Shown here: in pieces, positions 1-7,468 of the stretch
Layout of the letters: the number at the start of each line of letters is the position of its first letter
Position numbering within the stretch: the first letter of the stretch is position 1
Notes under the pieces: generated by a model
Database searches by the model: none
Told to the model about the DNA's origin: nothing
What the model saw: only the letters and a program-made list of their open reading frames with translations
Position numbers and translations under genes: made by a program
Source of the DNA: JAAYEL01 sp964344625
Lineage (GTDB): Bacteria > Bacillota > Clostridia > Tissierellales > Peptoniphilaceae
DNA: 15,410 nt
Reading direction: 5' to 3'
Assembly (NCBI GenBank): GCA_964344625.1
Contig: CAYFNZ010000028.1
Location: 1 to 15,410, forward strand

Positions 1-56
1 GAAGGGCCAGACATCGACTCGCATTTCACTTTGTTCGTGCTTGTCGTGTCGTGACG
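1..56. other. GC-rich non-coding stretch with pentamer repeats
   Basis: This stretch lies just past the guaA terminator and no gene can be assigned to it. About 30 of the first 57 bases are G or C, clearly richer than the A/T-rich genes beside it. It contains a short tandem pentamer series, TGTCG TGTCG TGACG, at 42-56. Short open stretches exist in plus-strand frames, but none has a visible start or a recognisable product. It could be the edge of a dispersed intergenic repeat, or the end of a feature beyond the left edge of the window. Confidence 0.3.
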
Positions 57-57
57 T

Positions 58-82
58 AAAAACATCGCCTGCGATGTTTTTA
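58..82 (-). terminator. Terminator of guaA, overlapping its stop codon
   Basis: A perfect 11-bp inverted repeat (arms 58-68 and 71-81, AAAAACATCGC and its complement) has only two bases between the arms. On the minus strand it reads as a hairpin ending in a run of T. The guaA stop codon (80-82) forms the first bases of the hairpin, so there is no spacer between gene and terminator. The A and T flanks make it potentially bidirectional. Confidence 0.8.
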
Positions 83-1063
83 CTCCCATTCAATTGTTCC
101 TGGAGGCTTTTGAGTGATATCATAGACTACTCTGGAGGCTCCGTCTACTTCGTTTATTATTCTTTCGCCTACTTTGAATAGGAATTCATATGGTAGGGGT
201 TCTACTGTTGCAGTCATGGCATCTTCGGTGTTTACTGCACGAAGGGCAATGACGTTTTGGTAGGCTCTTTTGCCATTTTTTACGCCTACTGCTTTTACAG
301 GTAGGATTGCTGCAAAGTATTGCCAGATTGAACGAGAAAGTCCTGCTTCTTCGATTGCTTGACGATATATGTAGTCTGCATCTTTAAGAATTCTAAGCTT
401 TTCACGTGTGATTTCACCTAGGCAACGTACGCCAAGTCCTGGTCCTGGGAATGGTTGTCTATAGACCATTTTTTCAGGCATACCTAGGGCCATACCTAAT
501 TCACGAACTTCGTTTTTATATAGACCAGAAAGTGGTTCTACCAATTTTTTGAAGTCTACATCTTCAGGAAGACCACCTACATTGTGGTGAGACTTTACAA
601 GTTCTGCTCCCTTACCAGATTCGATTATATCTGGATAAATGGTTCCTTGAGCTAGGAAGTCAACCTTGCCTAGAGCCTTTGATTCTTCTTCAAATACACG
701 GATGAATTCTTCACCGATAATTTTTCTCTTTTGTTCTGGATCTTCAACTCCTTCAAGTTTTGTAAGGAATCTTTCAGATGCATCTACCATCTTTACATTT
801 AAGTTAAGACCTTGGTAGATTTCCATTACTTCTTCAGGTTCATTTTTTCTCATCAAGCCATGGTCAACAAAGATGCAGTGTAGTTGATCTCCTATGGCTC
901 TTTGAATTAATACCGCTGTTACGGATGAATCAACACCACCAGAAAGGGCTAATATTACTTTTTTATCACCTACTGTGTCCTTGATTGCTTTGATTAAAGT
1001 GTCTGAGTACTCGTTAATGTTTGCTGCTTTTTCAAAAGCACTTCTTTCAAATTCTTTTATCAT
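80..1063 (-). CDS. guaA: GMP synthase, ATP-pyrophosphatase subunit without glutaminase domain
   Basis: This enzyme converts XMP, ATP and a nitrogen donor into GMP in the last step of guanine nucleotide synthesis, in the cytoplasm. The 327-residue protein carries the PP-loop SGGVDSS at 41-47, the FVDHGL segment that follows it, and the C-terminal dimerisation domain with RQPFPGPGLG from about residue 202 to the family-typical end KPPGTIEWE. Bacterial GuaA is normally near 510-525 residues, with an N-terminal class I glutamine amidotransferase. That whole domain is missing here, and its usual place is occupied by hup. Either a separate glutaminase subunit is encoded elsewhere, as in archaea, or free ammonia is used. 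The start at 1061-1063 is chosen because AGGAGGG (1067-1073) precedes it at the right distance. An in-frame ATG at 1094-1096 lies inside the hup terminator and lacks a ribosome site. Confidence 0.93.
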   Translation of the reverse strand: MIKEFERSAFEKAANINEYSDTLIKAIKDTVGDKKVILALSGGVDSSVTAVLIQRAIGDQLHCIFVDHGLMRKNEPEEVMEIYQGLNLNVKMVDASERFLTKLEGVEDPEQKRKIIGEEFIRVFEEESKALGKVDFLAQGTIYPDIIESGKGAELVKSHHNVGGLPEDVDFKKLVEPLSGLYKNEVRELGMALGMPEKMVYRQPFPGPGLGVRCLGEITREKLRILKDADYIYRQAIEEAGLSRSIWQYFAAILPVKAVGVKNGKRAYQNVIALRAVNTEDAMTATVEPLPYEFLFKVGERIINEVDGASRVVYDITQKPPGTIEWE

Positions 1064-1066
1064 AAA

Positions 1067-1073
1067 CCCTCCT
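1067..1073 (-). promoter_or_regulatory. Ribosome binding site deciding the guaA start
   Basis: AGGAGGG on the minus strand lies three bases upstream of the ATG at 1061-1063. It fixes the start there rather than at the in-frame ATG 33 bases upstream, which is buried in the hairpin at 1083-1106. Confidence 0.8.
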
Positions 1074-1082
1074 AATGAATTT

Positions 1083-1106
1083 AAAAAAGGAAGCATGCTG
1101 CTTCCT
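1083..1106 (-). terminator. hup terminator, possibly an attenuator for guaA
   Basis: Arms AGGAAGCA (1088-1095) and TGCTTCCT (1099-1106) enclose a three-base loop. On the minus strand the hairpin is followed by a run of six T (complement of 1083-1088). It sits 19 bases after the hup stop codon, as expected for an intrinsic terminator. It also ends only about 20 bases before the guaA start, so no room for a promoter remains between them. Transcription of guaA must therefore read through it or start inside hup. Confidence 0.8.
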
Positions 1107-1125
1107 AATTTTCTTATTTAGTTTA

Positions 1126-1404
1126 CTATTTATTAACTGCTTCTTTTAATGACTTACCAGCTTTGAATACAGGTGCATTTGATGCAGGGATTTGAATCTT
1201 TTCTTCAGGATTTCTTGGGTTTCTACCTTCTCTAGCTTTTCTTTCTCTAACTTCAAAAGTACCAAATCCAACTAATTGAACTTTTTCGCCGTCTACTAAG
1301 GCATCTTCAACAGATTCTAAGAATGCGTCTAAAGCTCTTGTAGAATCCGCTTTACTTAATCCACTTTTTTCTGCAATATTTGCAACTAATTCTGATTTAT
1401 TCAT
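1126..1404 (-). CDS. hup: HU-family DNA-binding protein
   Basis: A 92-residue histone-like protein that binds and bends DNA as a dimer and helps compact the nucleoid. It has the usual HU length. The amino end MNKSELVANIAEKSGLSK matches the family helix-turn-helix. The HU/IHF signature GFGTFEVRERKAREGRNP spans about residues 47-64, the flexible DNA-binding arm follows (RNPRNPEEKI), and the carboxyl end is FKAGKSLKEAVN. The start is supported by AGGAGG at 1410-1415, five bases before the ATG. It has its own strong promoter (1446-1473) and a hairpin terminator (1083-1106), so it is probably a highly expressed single-gene unit, although read-through from the upstream foldase gene cannot be excluded. 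An assignment to HU rather than IHF follows from the Firmicute context. Confidence 0.97.
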   Translation of the reverse strand: MNKSELVANIAEKSGLSKADSTRALDAFLESVEDALVDGEKVQLVGFGTFEVRERKAREGRNPRNPEEKIQIPASNAPVFKAGKSLKEAVNK

Positions 1405-1445
1405 AAATTCCTCCTATTAATTCAGTGCATTTAAACTGTAATTTT

Positions 1446-1473
1446 ATTATAACATAAAAGCCCATGATTTCAA
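1446..1473 (-). promoter_or_regulatory. Sigma-A-type promoter of hup
   Basis: On the minus strand, TTGAAA (complement of 1468-1473) and a perfect TATAAT (complement of 1446-1451) are separated by 16 bases. They sit about 40 bases upstream of the hup start codon, within the 79-base gap after the foldase gene. This is the clearest housekeeping promoter in the window. It is predicted from sequence only. Confidence 0.7.
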
Positions 1474-1483
1474 GACTTTGTGC

Positions 1484-2437
1484 CTATTCTTTGTCCTTTT
1501 CACCCTCTGAATTACCGTCTTTAGATTGTGGTTGTTGGTTATTTATCTCTTTTCCATTCTTGTCATAAAACTTAACATCTAGTTCTTTAATTTTACCGCT
1601 GATATATTCTTCTAGAGCTGTTGAGTTAGCAATTTCTGTTAATTGATCCTTATTTGCTTCAATACCAACTCCCTTATCATTTAGAAGAATAATGTGGTAA
1701 CCAAATGAAGATTTAACTGGCTTTGAATACTTACCCTTTTCTAATTGTACAGCCCCTTGAACGTATAGTGGATCAATACTTGCTAAAGTAGTCTTACCTA
1801 TTGAACCACCAGACATCTTAGCGGCTTCATCTTTAGAATACTTGTCTGATAGAGCCTTAAATTCTGCCCCACCTTCAAGTTCTTCATAAACCTTTTTAGC
1901 TTCGTCTTCAGTATCAACTAGGATATGACTTGTATCAATCCAGTCTATATTATTTTTGCTTTTTTCATATACTTCTTTTAATTTATCATCTGAAACAGGG
2001 TGAGTTTGACTAAACCACTTTGAATGTTCTGTACTATCAACATTGGCCTTGATATTTGCTTCAAAGGCTTCCCTTGTTGAGTTCATTAGGTCAAGATAGT
2101 CCTTAAAAGCTTCTTGTCCACCTATATTGTTGATAGCATCATCAATAGCCTTCTTGTAATCTTCAGCCTTTACTTCAACCTCGTTATCTTTTAAGTCCTT
2201 TTTAATGACATAGTCCCTTTCAAAAATATTAATAACTTGACCAGCTAATTGGATATTTAAAGCTTGAACTTGTGCGTAAAGGTCATATTGTTGATAAAAG
2301 TCCTTTTTTGATACCTTTTCATCATTTATGGATACAAATGGTTTACCTGATGTTCTCATGCCTGAAGCTTGTGAGCCACACGCTGACAATGCTAATGTAA
2401 GCGCCAATCCAGTAGCAACTAGTTTAATTTTTTTCAT
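1484..2437 (-). CDS. PrsA-like foldase lipoprotein (parvulin peptidyl-prolyl isomerase)
   Basis: A 317-residue extracytoplasmic foldase that should help secreted proteins fold after export. Residues 1-19 form a lipoprotein signal peptide (KK, hydrophobic stretch, lipobox LSAC) with lipidation expected at Cys20. A SurA/PrsA-type helical N-domain follows to about residue 160. A parvulin domain at about 168-256 includes the typical SHILV start (His171), a GGSIG segment and a final FGYHII. The last 20 residues are a charged, disordered-looking tail (QQPQSKDGNSEGEKDKE). The start has AAAGGAGA at 2443-2450. The first codons overlap the end of mfd by 14 bases, so it is probably translationally coupled to mfd and belongs to the glmU operon. 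PrsA is the closest named family. I leave the symbol blank because paralogues are common. Confidence 0.9.
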   Translation of the reverse strand: MKKIKLVATGLALTLALSACGSQASGMRTSGKPFVSINDEKVSKKDFYQQYDLYAQVQALNIQLAGQVINIFERDYVIKKDLKDNEVEVKAEDYKKAIDDAINNIGGQEAFKDYLDLMNSTREAFEANIKANVDSTEHSKWFSQTHPVSDDKLKEVYEKSKNNIDWIDTSHILVDTEDEAKKVYEELEGGAEFKALSDKYSKDEAAKMSGGSIGKTTLASIDPLYVQGAVQLEKGKYSKPVKSSFGYHIILLNDKGVGIEANKDQLTEIANSTALEEYISGKIKELDVKFYDKNGKEINNQQPQSKDGNSEGEKDKE

Positions 2438-5400
2438 TATTATCTCCTTTAATCTTACTAATTACATCTAGCAAGCTTTTTGCTATTTGTAAAAAGTTTT
2501 TTTCTTTTTTGATGATTATCTTTTTTGTATCAGCTAAATCGAATCTTAAAAATCCTTTATATATTTTAGAAAGTTTTTCTATATCCTTTATGTCAAATAC
2601 ACGAAAATCATTATATCTAAATTCAAGCTCGTTTTCAACTTCAACCAGCTCATAAAAGCCGATTGCATCCATCTTTGCCTTAATCAAGGATAGGTCAAGC
2701 AGATTTAAGACTGACTTTGGTATGTCTCCAAACCTATCGATTAATTCTTCGACAATAGTTTGATAGCTCTTGTCATCATCGATATAGGTGATTTTCTTAT
2801 AGGTATTTATCTTTTCACTTTCATCTTCTATATAATATGAAGGGATATAGGCATCGACATTGATATCAATCTTAGCTTGAGATACCTTCTTAGTTTCTAC
2901 ACCCTTAACCTTATCGATGGCTTCCTTAAGCATTTTAACATAAAGGTCATAACCTATAGCCTCTATATGGCCACTTTGACTTTCTCCAAGAAGGTTTCCT
3001 GCCCCTCTTAATTCCAAGTCCCTCATGGCAATCTTGTAACCAGAGCCCAACTCATTAAAGTCTTTTATGGCCTTTAACCTTTTTTCGGCAATCTCTGAAA
3101 TCGCCTTATGCTTTTCAAAAGTAAAATATGCATAAGAGGTCCTATCTGACCTACCTATACGGCCCTTTAATTGATATAGCTGTGAAAGACCCATCATGTC
3201 CGCATTATATACTATGATTGTGTTTACATTTTGTATATCAATACCGGTTTCAATAATAGTTGTAGTTAATAAGACATCTATTTCATTTTTTAAAAACCTA
3301 TCAAGGATAGAATCTATTTCTCTAGGACTCATTTGACCATGAGTAATTTCAATCCTAGCTTCCGGAACAAGTTCTTCCAGGTGGGCCTTCATGATATTTA
3401 AGCCCCTTACCCTATTGTAGACAAAATAAACCTGGCCATTTCTTGCAAGTTCCTTCAATATGGCAGTCCTAATTATTGCCGGTTCATATTCCATAACATA
3501 AGTGTTAATTGGCAGCCTATTCATAGGCGGTTCTTGGAGAAGACTCATCTCTCTGATTCCTGATAAGGACATCTGCAAGGTCCTAGGTATTGGCGTTGCC
3601 GACAAGGTCAAGACATCAATATTCTTAGACATCTCCTTGATTTTTTCTTTATGGCTTACACCAAATCTTTGTTCCTCATCCACTATCAAAAGACCTACAT
3701 CCTTAAATTTAATGGAATCTGCCAACAGGGCATGGGTCCCAACAATAAAGTCTATCTCCCCAGACTTAAGCTTTCTTTTTATTTCAGCCTTTTGAGCTGG
3801 AGTCTTAAATCTTGAAAGAAAATCAATCCCTAAAGGGAAGTCCTTAAACCTATCTACCATATTTTTAAAATGCTGTTTAACTAGAATTGTCGTAGGTGCT
3901 AACATGACAACCTGCTTACCATCCATAACAGCCTTAAAGGCTGCCCTAAAGGCAACTTCGGTCTTTCCATAGCCAACATCCCCACACAAAAGTCTTTCCA
4001 TCGGTCTATCAGATTCCATATCTTTTTTTATCTCTTCAATGGAAATCAGTTGGGAAGGAGTTTCCTCATACATGAAAGCATCTTCAAACTCCTTTTGCCA
4101 ATGGGTATCCTTAGAATACTTAAATCCCTTAATCTTGGCCCTTTGAGCATACAATTCTACAAGGTTATCAGCTATTTCTTCAATAGCCTTTTTTGCCCTA
4201 GCTGTAGACTTGGTCCATTCAGCTGAATAAAGCTTTGATAATTTTGGCTCAGTATCACCGGAGCCTACATACTTAGATACCAAGGACATTTCAGTAGTAG
4301 GTATAAAAAGCTTATCCTTATCTCTATAAAGAATTTCTAGGTAATCTCTTTTGGATCCTTGGACCTCAATATTTTTTATCCCTATATATTTACCAACCCC
4401 GTAATTTTCATGAACTACATAGTCCCCTACTTCAAGGTCTGTATAGTTTATGAAATCCCTGGTGTTCATCAGCTTTTTAGAAGCCTTTGTTTTTTTTCTA
4501 GCCTTAGTAAATATGTCGTAATATGAAATAAATTCAAGCCTACTTAAGGGGTATTCAAATCCCTCTTCCAAGTAGTCATCAAGTAGGTAGACTCCTTCAA
4601 GATTTAAAAAATCCTTTATATCCCTTAAATTTATCTCTTCATCTTGCAATTGTTTTTTTAAGTTTTCAAGCCTATCCTTGCCATCCGTAAAGATAAATAT
4701 TATATATTTTTCCTTAAGCTTTGCCCTCAATGAAGAAATAAAATCCGGCCACCTAGACTGGTACTTCTCCATCTCTACAGCTCTTAATTCCATCTTTTTA
4801 TCAAAAAATACAGATTTTAAATGCCTTGACACCTGGCTTAGATTTACCTTTTGGAATTCACCTAGGCTCTTAAACATCTCCTTGTCTTTGAAATATGATT
4901 GGGAATGTTTTGATAGGACAAAACCAGTCTCAAGTCCAAACTTATATTGTTCAAACAAAAAGTTTTCAACATCCTTATAGGCTTCGATAATCCTTGCCAT
5001 GTCAAAACTTAAGACAATAGTGTCTTTAGGAAGATAGTCCCAAATTCCTACAAGCTTTTCATTCCCATAAGGTAGGATGACTTCCGGGTTTATGGCATTG
5101 TTCCCATGGTTGAGCCTATCTATGATTACATCAAAGTTTACCCTAGCCTTGTCATAAACTTCTTGGCCATAAATTTTCTTAGTCTTTTCAAGGTCCTCAT
5201 TAATAGCTAAAATCATGTCGTCTTTTATAGAAAAGTCAACATGGTATTCGCTACTAGGAAAGATGCTTATAGACTCAATATTTTCTATTGAAAGTTGAGT
5301 ATTGACATCAAAGGTTCTCATGGAGTCTATCTCATCTCCAAAAAGCTCAATCCTAGTCGGGTACTCATCTGATACTTGAAAAATATCAATGATATCTCCT

Positions 5401-5918
5401 CTTATGGAAAATTCCCCCTTGGCTTGGACTATCTGGCTTCTCTCATAGCCCATATCGGTAAGATTTTTAGCCATTTGAATAGGGTCTATTTCTGTGTCCA
5501 TATCAATATCTATGATTTTTGATTCAAAGATCCTTTTTTCTTGAAACTTATTCATCAAGGCCTGAGGATAGGTAATTATGATAAAGTCCTCCCTGCTGAT
5601 TATAGCCTTAAGGGCCCTTAAGCGGTGCATCTTATTGTCATAGTCATAGTTTAATTCTCTTTGAAAACTTAATTCCAACTCTGGGAAGAAAAATACCCTA
5701 TCTGGAGAGTAGTTTTTTACGCTCTCATAAATTTTTCTTGCCTGCTTATCTCCTTCAAGCACGACAAAAACAGGTCTTTTCTGTCTTGACATAAGAGTCA
5801 GCAAGAAATGGCCTGTAGCTTGTAATGTAAGTCCGCTTACATCTATATTTAATTTTTGGTCTATGGAGTCTAAGACTTCATCGTAGACCCTTAGTTTCGA
5901 AATAATTTCTAAATCCAT
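2424..5918 (-). CDS. mfd: Transcription-repair coupling factor Mfd
   Basis: An ATP-driven DNA translocase that removes RNA polymerase stalled at lesions and recruits UvrA for nucleotide excision repair. The product is 1164 residues, the usual Mfd length. In order it shows a UvrB-like N-terminal region (with the GEFSIRGDIIDIF segment near 168-180), a CarD-like RNA-polymerase interaction domain near 490-550 (VGDYVVHENYGVGKYIGI), superfamily 2 helicase motifs (Walker A GDVGYGKT at 646-653, DEEQ at 747-750, SATPIPRTL near 773-781, the GRIGRS motif near 919-924) and the TRG-type segment RDLELRGAGNLLG near 966-978. A C-terminal UvrA-binding region follows. The ATG at 5916-5918 begins one base after the pth stop. 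An in-frame TTG at 5925-5927 is possible, but neither start has a good ribosome site, which suggests coupling to pth. Confidence 0.98.
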   Translation of the reverse strand: MDLEIISKLRVYDEVLDSIDQKLNIDVSGLTLQATGHFLLTLMSRQKRPVFVVLEGDKQARKIYESVKNYSPDRVFFFPELELSFQRELNYDYDNKMHRLRALKAIISREDFIIITYPQALMNKFQEKRIFESKIIDIDMDTEIDPIQMAKNLTDMGYERSQIVQAKGEFSIRGDIIDIFQVSDEYPTRIELFGDEIDSMRTFDVNTQLSIENIESISIFPSSEYHVDFSIKDDMILAINEDLEKTKKIYGQEVYDKARVNFDVIIDRLNHGNNAINPEVILPYGNEKLVGIWDYLPKDTIVLSFDMARIIEAYKDVENFLFEQYKFGLETGFVLSKHSQSYFKDKEMFKSLGEFQKVNLSQVSRHLKSVFFDKKMELRAVEMEKYQSRWPDFISSLRAKLKEKYIIFIFTDGKDRLENLKKQLQDEEINLRDIKDFLNLEGVYLLDDYLEEGFEYPLSRLEFISYYDIFTKARKKTKASKKLMNTRDFINYTDLEVGDYVVHENYGVGKYIGIKNIEVQGSKRDYLEILYRDKDKLFIPTTEMSLVSKYVGSGDTEPKLSKLYSAEWTKSTARAKKAIEEIADNLVELYAQRAKIKGFKYSKDTHWQKEFEDAFMYEETPSQLISIEEIKKDMESDRPMERLLCGDVGYGKTEVAFRAAFKAVMDGKQVVMLAPTTILVKQHFKNMVDRFKDFPLGIDFLSRFKTPAQKAEIKRKLKSGEIDFIVGTHALLADSIKFKDVGLLIVDEEQRFGVSHKEKIKEMSKNIDVLTLSATPIPRTLQMSLSGIREMSLLQEPPMNRLPINTYVMEYEPAIIRTAILKELARNGQVYFVYNRVRGLNIMKAHLEELVPEARIEITHGQMSPREIDSILDRFLKNEIDVLLTTTIIETGIDIQNVNTIIVYNADMMGLSQLYQLKGRIGRSDRTSYAYFTFEKHKAISEIAEKRLKAIKDFNELGSGYKIAMRDLELRGAGNLLGESQSGHIEAIGYDLYVKMLKEAIDKVKGVETKKVSQAKIDINVDAYIPSYYIEDESEKINTYKKITYIDDDKSYQTIVEELIDRFGDIPKSVLNLLDLSLIKAKMDAIGFYELVEVENELEFRYNDFRVFDIKDIEKLSKIYKGFLRFDLADTKKIIIKKEKNFLQIAKSLLDVISKIKGDNNEKN

Positions 5919-5919
5919 A

Positions 5920-6492
5920 TTATTCAAATTTGATAGAATTTGTGTGATTCATAGCATAATCTAAACCAGCTTCGATTATGTCTAGAACTGAATCAGCTGC
6001 CAAATCTATTTCTTTTTCTATAATCTCTGTCTCATCGCTAGTAAATCTTCCAAGAACGAAATCAGCAAGGTCCATGTAGGAAGGTTTCTTACCTACTGCA
6101 ATCTTAATCCTTGAAAAATCTCCATGCCCTAGCATTTGTATAATCGACTTCATTCCATTGTGGGTTCCAGCAGAGCCTTTTTTCTTTATCCTAACTGTCC
6201 CAAAGTCAATGTCAATGTCATCAACTAATACTATGAGCCTATCATTTTCAATGTTGTAATACTTGTAAAAAGCCTGAACTGACTCCCCTGAATTATTCAT
6301 ATAGGTTTGAGGCTTTAATAATATTACTTTTTCTCCCTTGTAAGTTCCTTGACCAAATTGGCCCTTAAACTTAAGCTTGCTAACATCAATATCAAGCTTT
6401 TCAGCTATCTTATCGATAGCTGAAAAGCCAACATTGTGCCTTGACTTCTCATATCTTTTGCCTGGGTTACCAAGCCCTACAATTAAATACAT
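5920..6492 (-). CDS. pth: Peptidyl-tRNA hydrolase
   Basis: Releases tRNA from peptidyl-tRNAs dropped by ribosomes, an essential recycling step in the cytoplasm. The 190-residue length is normal. The family signature is intact: VGLGNPG at 5-11 with Asn9, catalytic His19 in SRHNVGF, Asn66 in YMNNSG, the acidic VDDIDI segment at 90-95 that holds the catalytic Asp, and GTHNGMKS at 109-116. The ATG shares one base with the prs stop codon (TAATG, 6490-6494), which points to translational coupling with prs. The upstream ribosome site is weak, and mfd follows with a one-base gap. Position between prs and mfd is the classic Firmicute arrangement, where the gene is also known as spoVC. Confidence 0.98.
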   Translation of the reverse strand: MYLIVGLGNPGKRYEKSRHNVGFSAIDKIAEKLDIDVSKLKFKGQFGQGTYKGEKVILLKPQTYMNNSGESVQAFYKYYNIENDRLIVLVDDIDIDFGTVRIKKKGSAGTHNGMKSIIQMLGHGDFSRIKIAVGKKPSYMDLADFVLGRFTSDETEIIEKEIDLAADSVLDIIEAGLDYAMNHTNSIKFE

Positions 6493-7457
6493 TAGTTATT
6501 AAATAATCCACTTACTGATTGTTTAGTATTTATTCTTCTAATAGCTTCAGAAATTAATTTGTGAACGCTCATTACTTTAATCTTTGGAGATTTCTTAGAG
6601 TCATCAAGGTGGATTGTATCAGTTACAACACATTCCTTAACTCTTGAGTTTTCTATTCTTTCGATAGCATTTCTTGAGAATAGGCCGTGAGTTGCACAGA
6701 TGTAAACATCCTTTGCACCTTGTTCAACTAGAGCATCTGCAGCATTAGTAATAGTTCCAGCTGTATCTATCATGTCATCGATAATGATACAATTTTTACC
6801 CTTTACCTCACCAATTATATTCATAACTTCAGATTCATTTGGTCTAGGTCTATTTTTTTCAATTATTGCTATTGGAGTGTGTAATAGGTCAGCTAACTTT
6901 CTTGCCCTTGTTACCCCCCCTAAGTCTGGAGATACTACGACAAATTCTCCATTAGCAGCTTCTACCTTGTCTCTAAAATATTGTGCAAGTATTGGTCCTG
7001 CTGCAAAGTGATCCAATGGAACATCAAAATATCCTTGAATTTGAGCAGCGTGTAAGTCAATAGCTATAACCCTATTTGCACCTGCAGCTTCTATTAAGTC
7101 TGCAACCAATTTAGCTGTAATTGGTTCTCTACCTCTATTTTTTCTGTCTTGTCTAGCATAACCATAATATGGTACTACAAAATTAATAGTATGAGCTGAG
7201 GCCCTCTTTAGAGCATCAATAACTATCAAAGCTTCCATTAAATGTTCATTAACAGGTTTTGATGTTGATTGAATAAAGTAAACATCCTTACCTCTTACTG
7301 TTTCTTCAACCCTTACTCCTATTTCACCATCTGCAAATTGACTTATGGTAAGTTGACCCAATTCAACTCCTAGGTCCTTACAAATCGCTTGAGCTAGTTC
7401 TGGATTGCTAGAGCCAGCAAAAACCTTAATATTTGTTAAACCACTTTGTGCTTCCAT
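6492..7457 (-). CDS. prs: Ribose-phosphate pyrophosphokinase (PRPP synthetase)
   Basis: Makes phosphoribosyl pyrophosphate from ribose 5-phosphate and ATP. PRPP is the shared precursor of purines, pyrimidines, NAD, histidine and tryptophan. The 321-residue product matches class I bacterial Prs. Visible motifs are the NPELA segment near 18-22, the YYGYARQDRK loop at 97-106, DLHAAQIQGYF at 134-144, the flexible loop SPDLGGVTRAR at 176-186, and the PRPP-binding DDMIDTAGT at 227-235. The start is supported by GGAGGA at 7461-7466, only three bases before the ATG. It lies 11 bases after glmU and overlaps pth by one base, so it is an internal operon gene. Together with guaA, further along the same strand, it ties this array to nucleotide supply. 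Confidence 0.98.
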   Translation of the reverse strand: MEAQSGLTNIKVFAGSSNPELAQAICKDLGVELGQLTISQFADGEIGVRVEETVRGKDVYFIQSTSKPVNEHLMEALIVIDALKRASAHTINFVVPYYGYARQDRKNRGREPITAKLVADLIEAAGANRVIAIDLHAAQIQGYFDVPLDHFAAGPILAQYFRDKVEAANGEFVVVSPDLGGVTRARKLADLLHTPIAIIEKNRPRPNESEVMNIIGEVKGKNCIIIDDMIDTAGTITNAADALVEQGAKDVYICATHGLFSRNAIERIENSRVKECVVTDTIHLDDSKKSPKIKVMSVHKLISEAIRRINTKQSVSGLFNN

Positions 7458-7468
7458 TATTCCTCCAA

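Noticed and set aside
3502..4980. Plus-strand open frames inside mfd
   Set aside because: They lie opposite well-conserved mfd motifs, have no ribosome sites and resemble no family; they are shadows of the real gene.
5919..5927. TTG start for mfd giving three extra residues
   Set aside because: It overlaps the pth stop and has no ribosome site; the ATG at 5918 is the more economical choice, although neither is proven.
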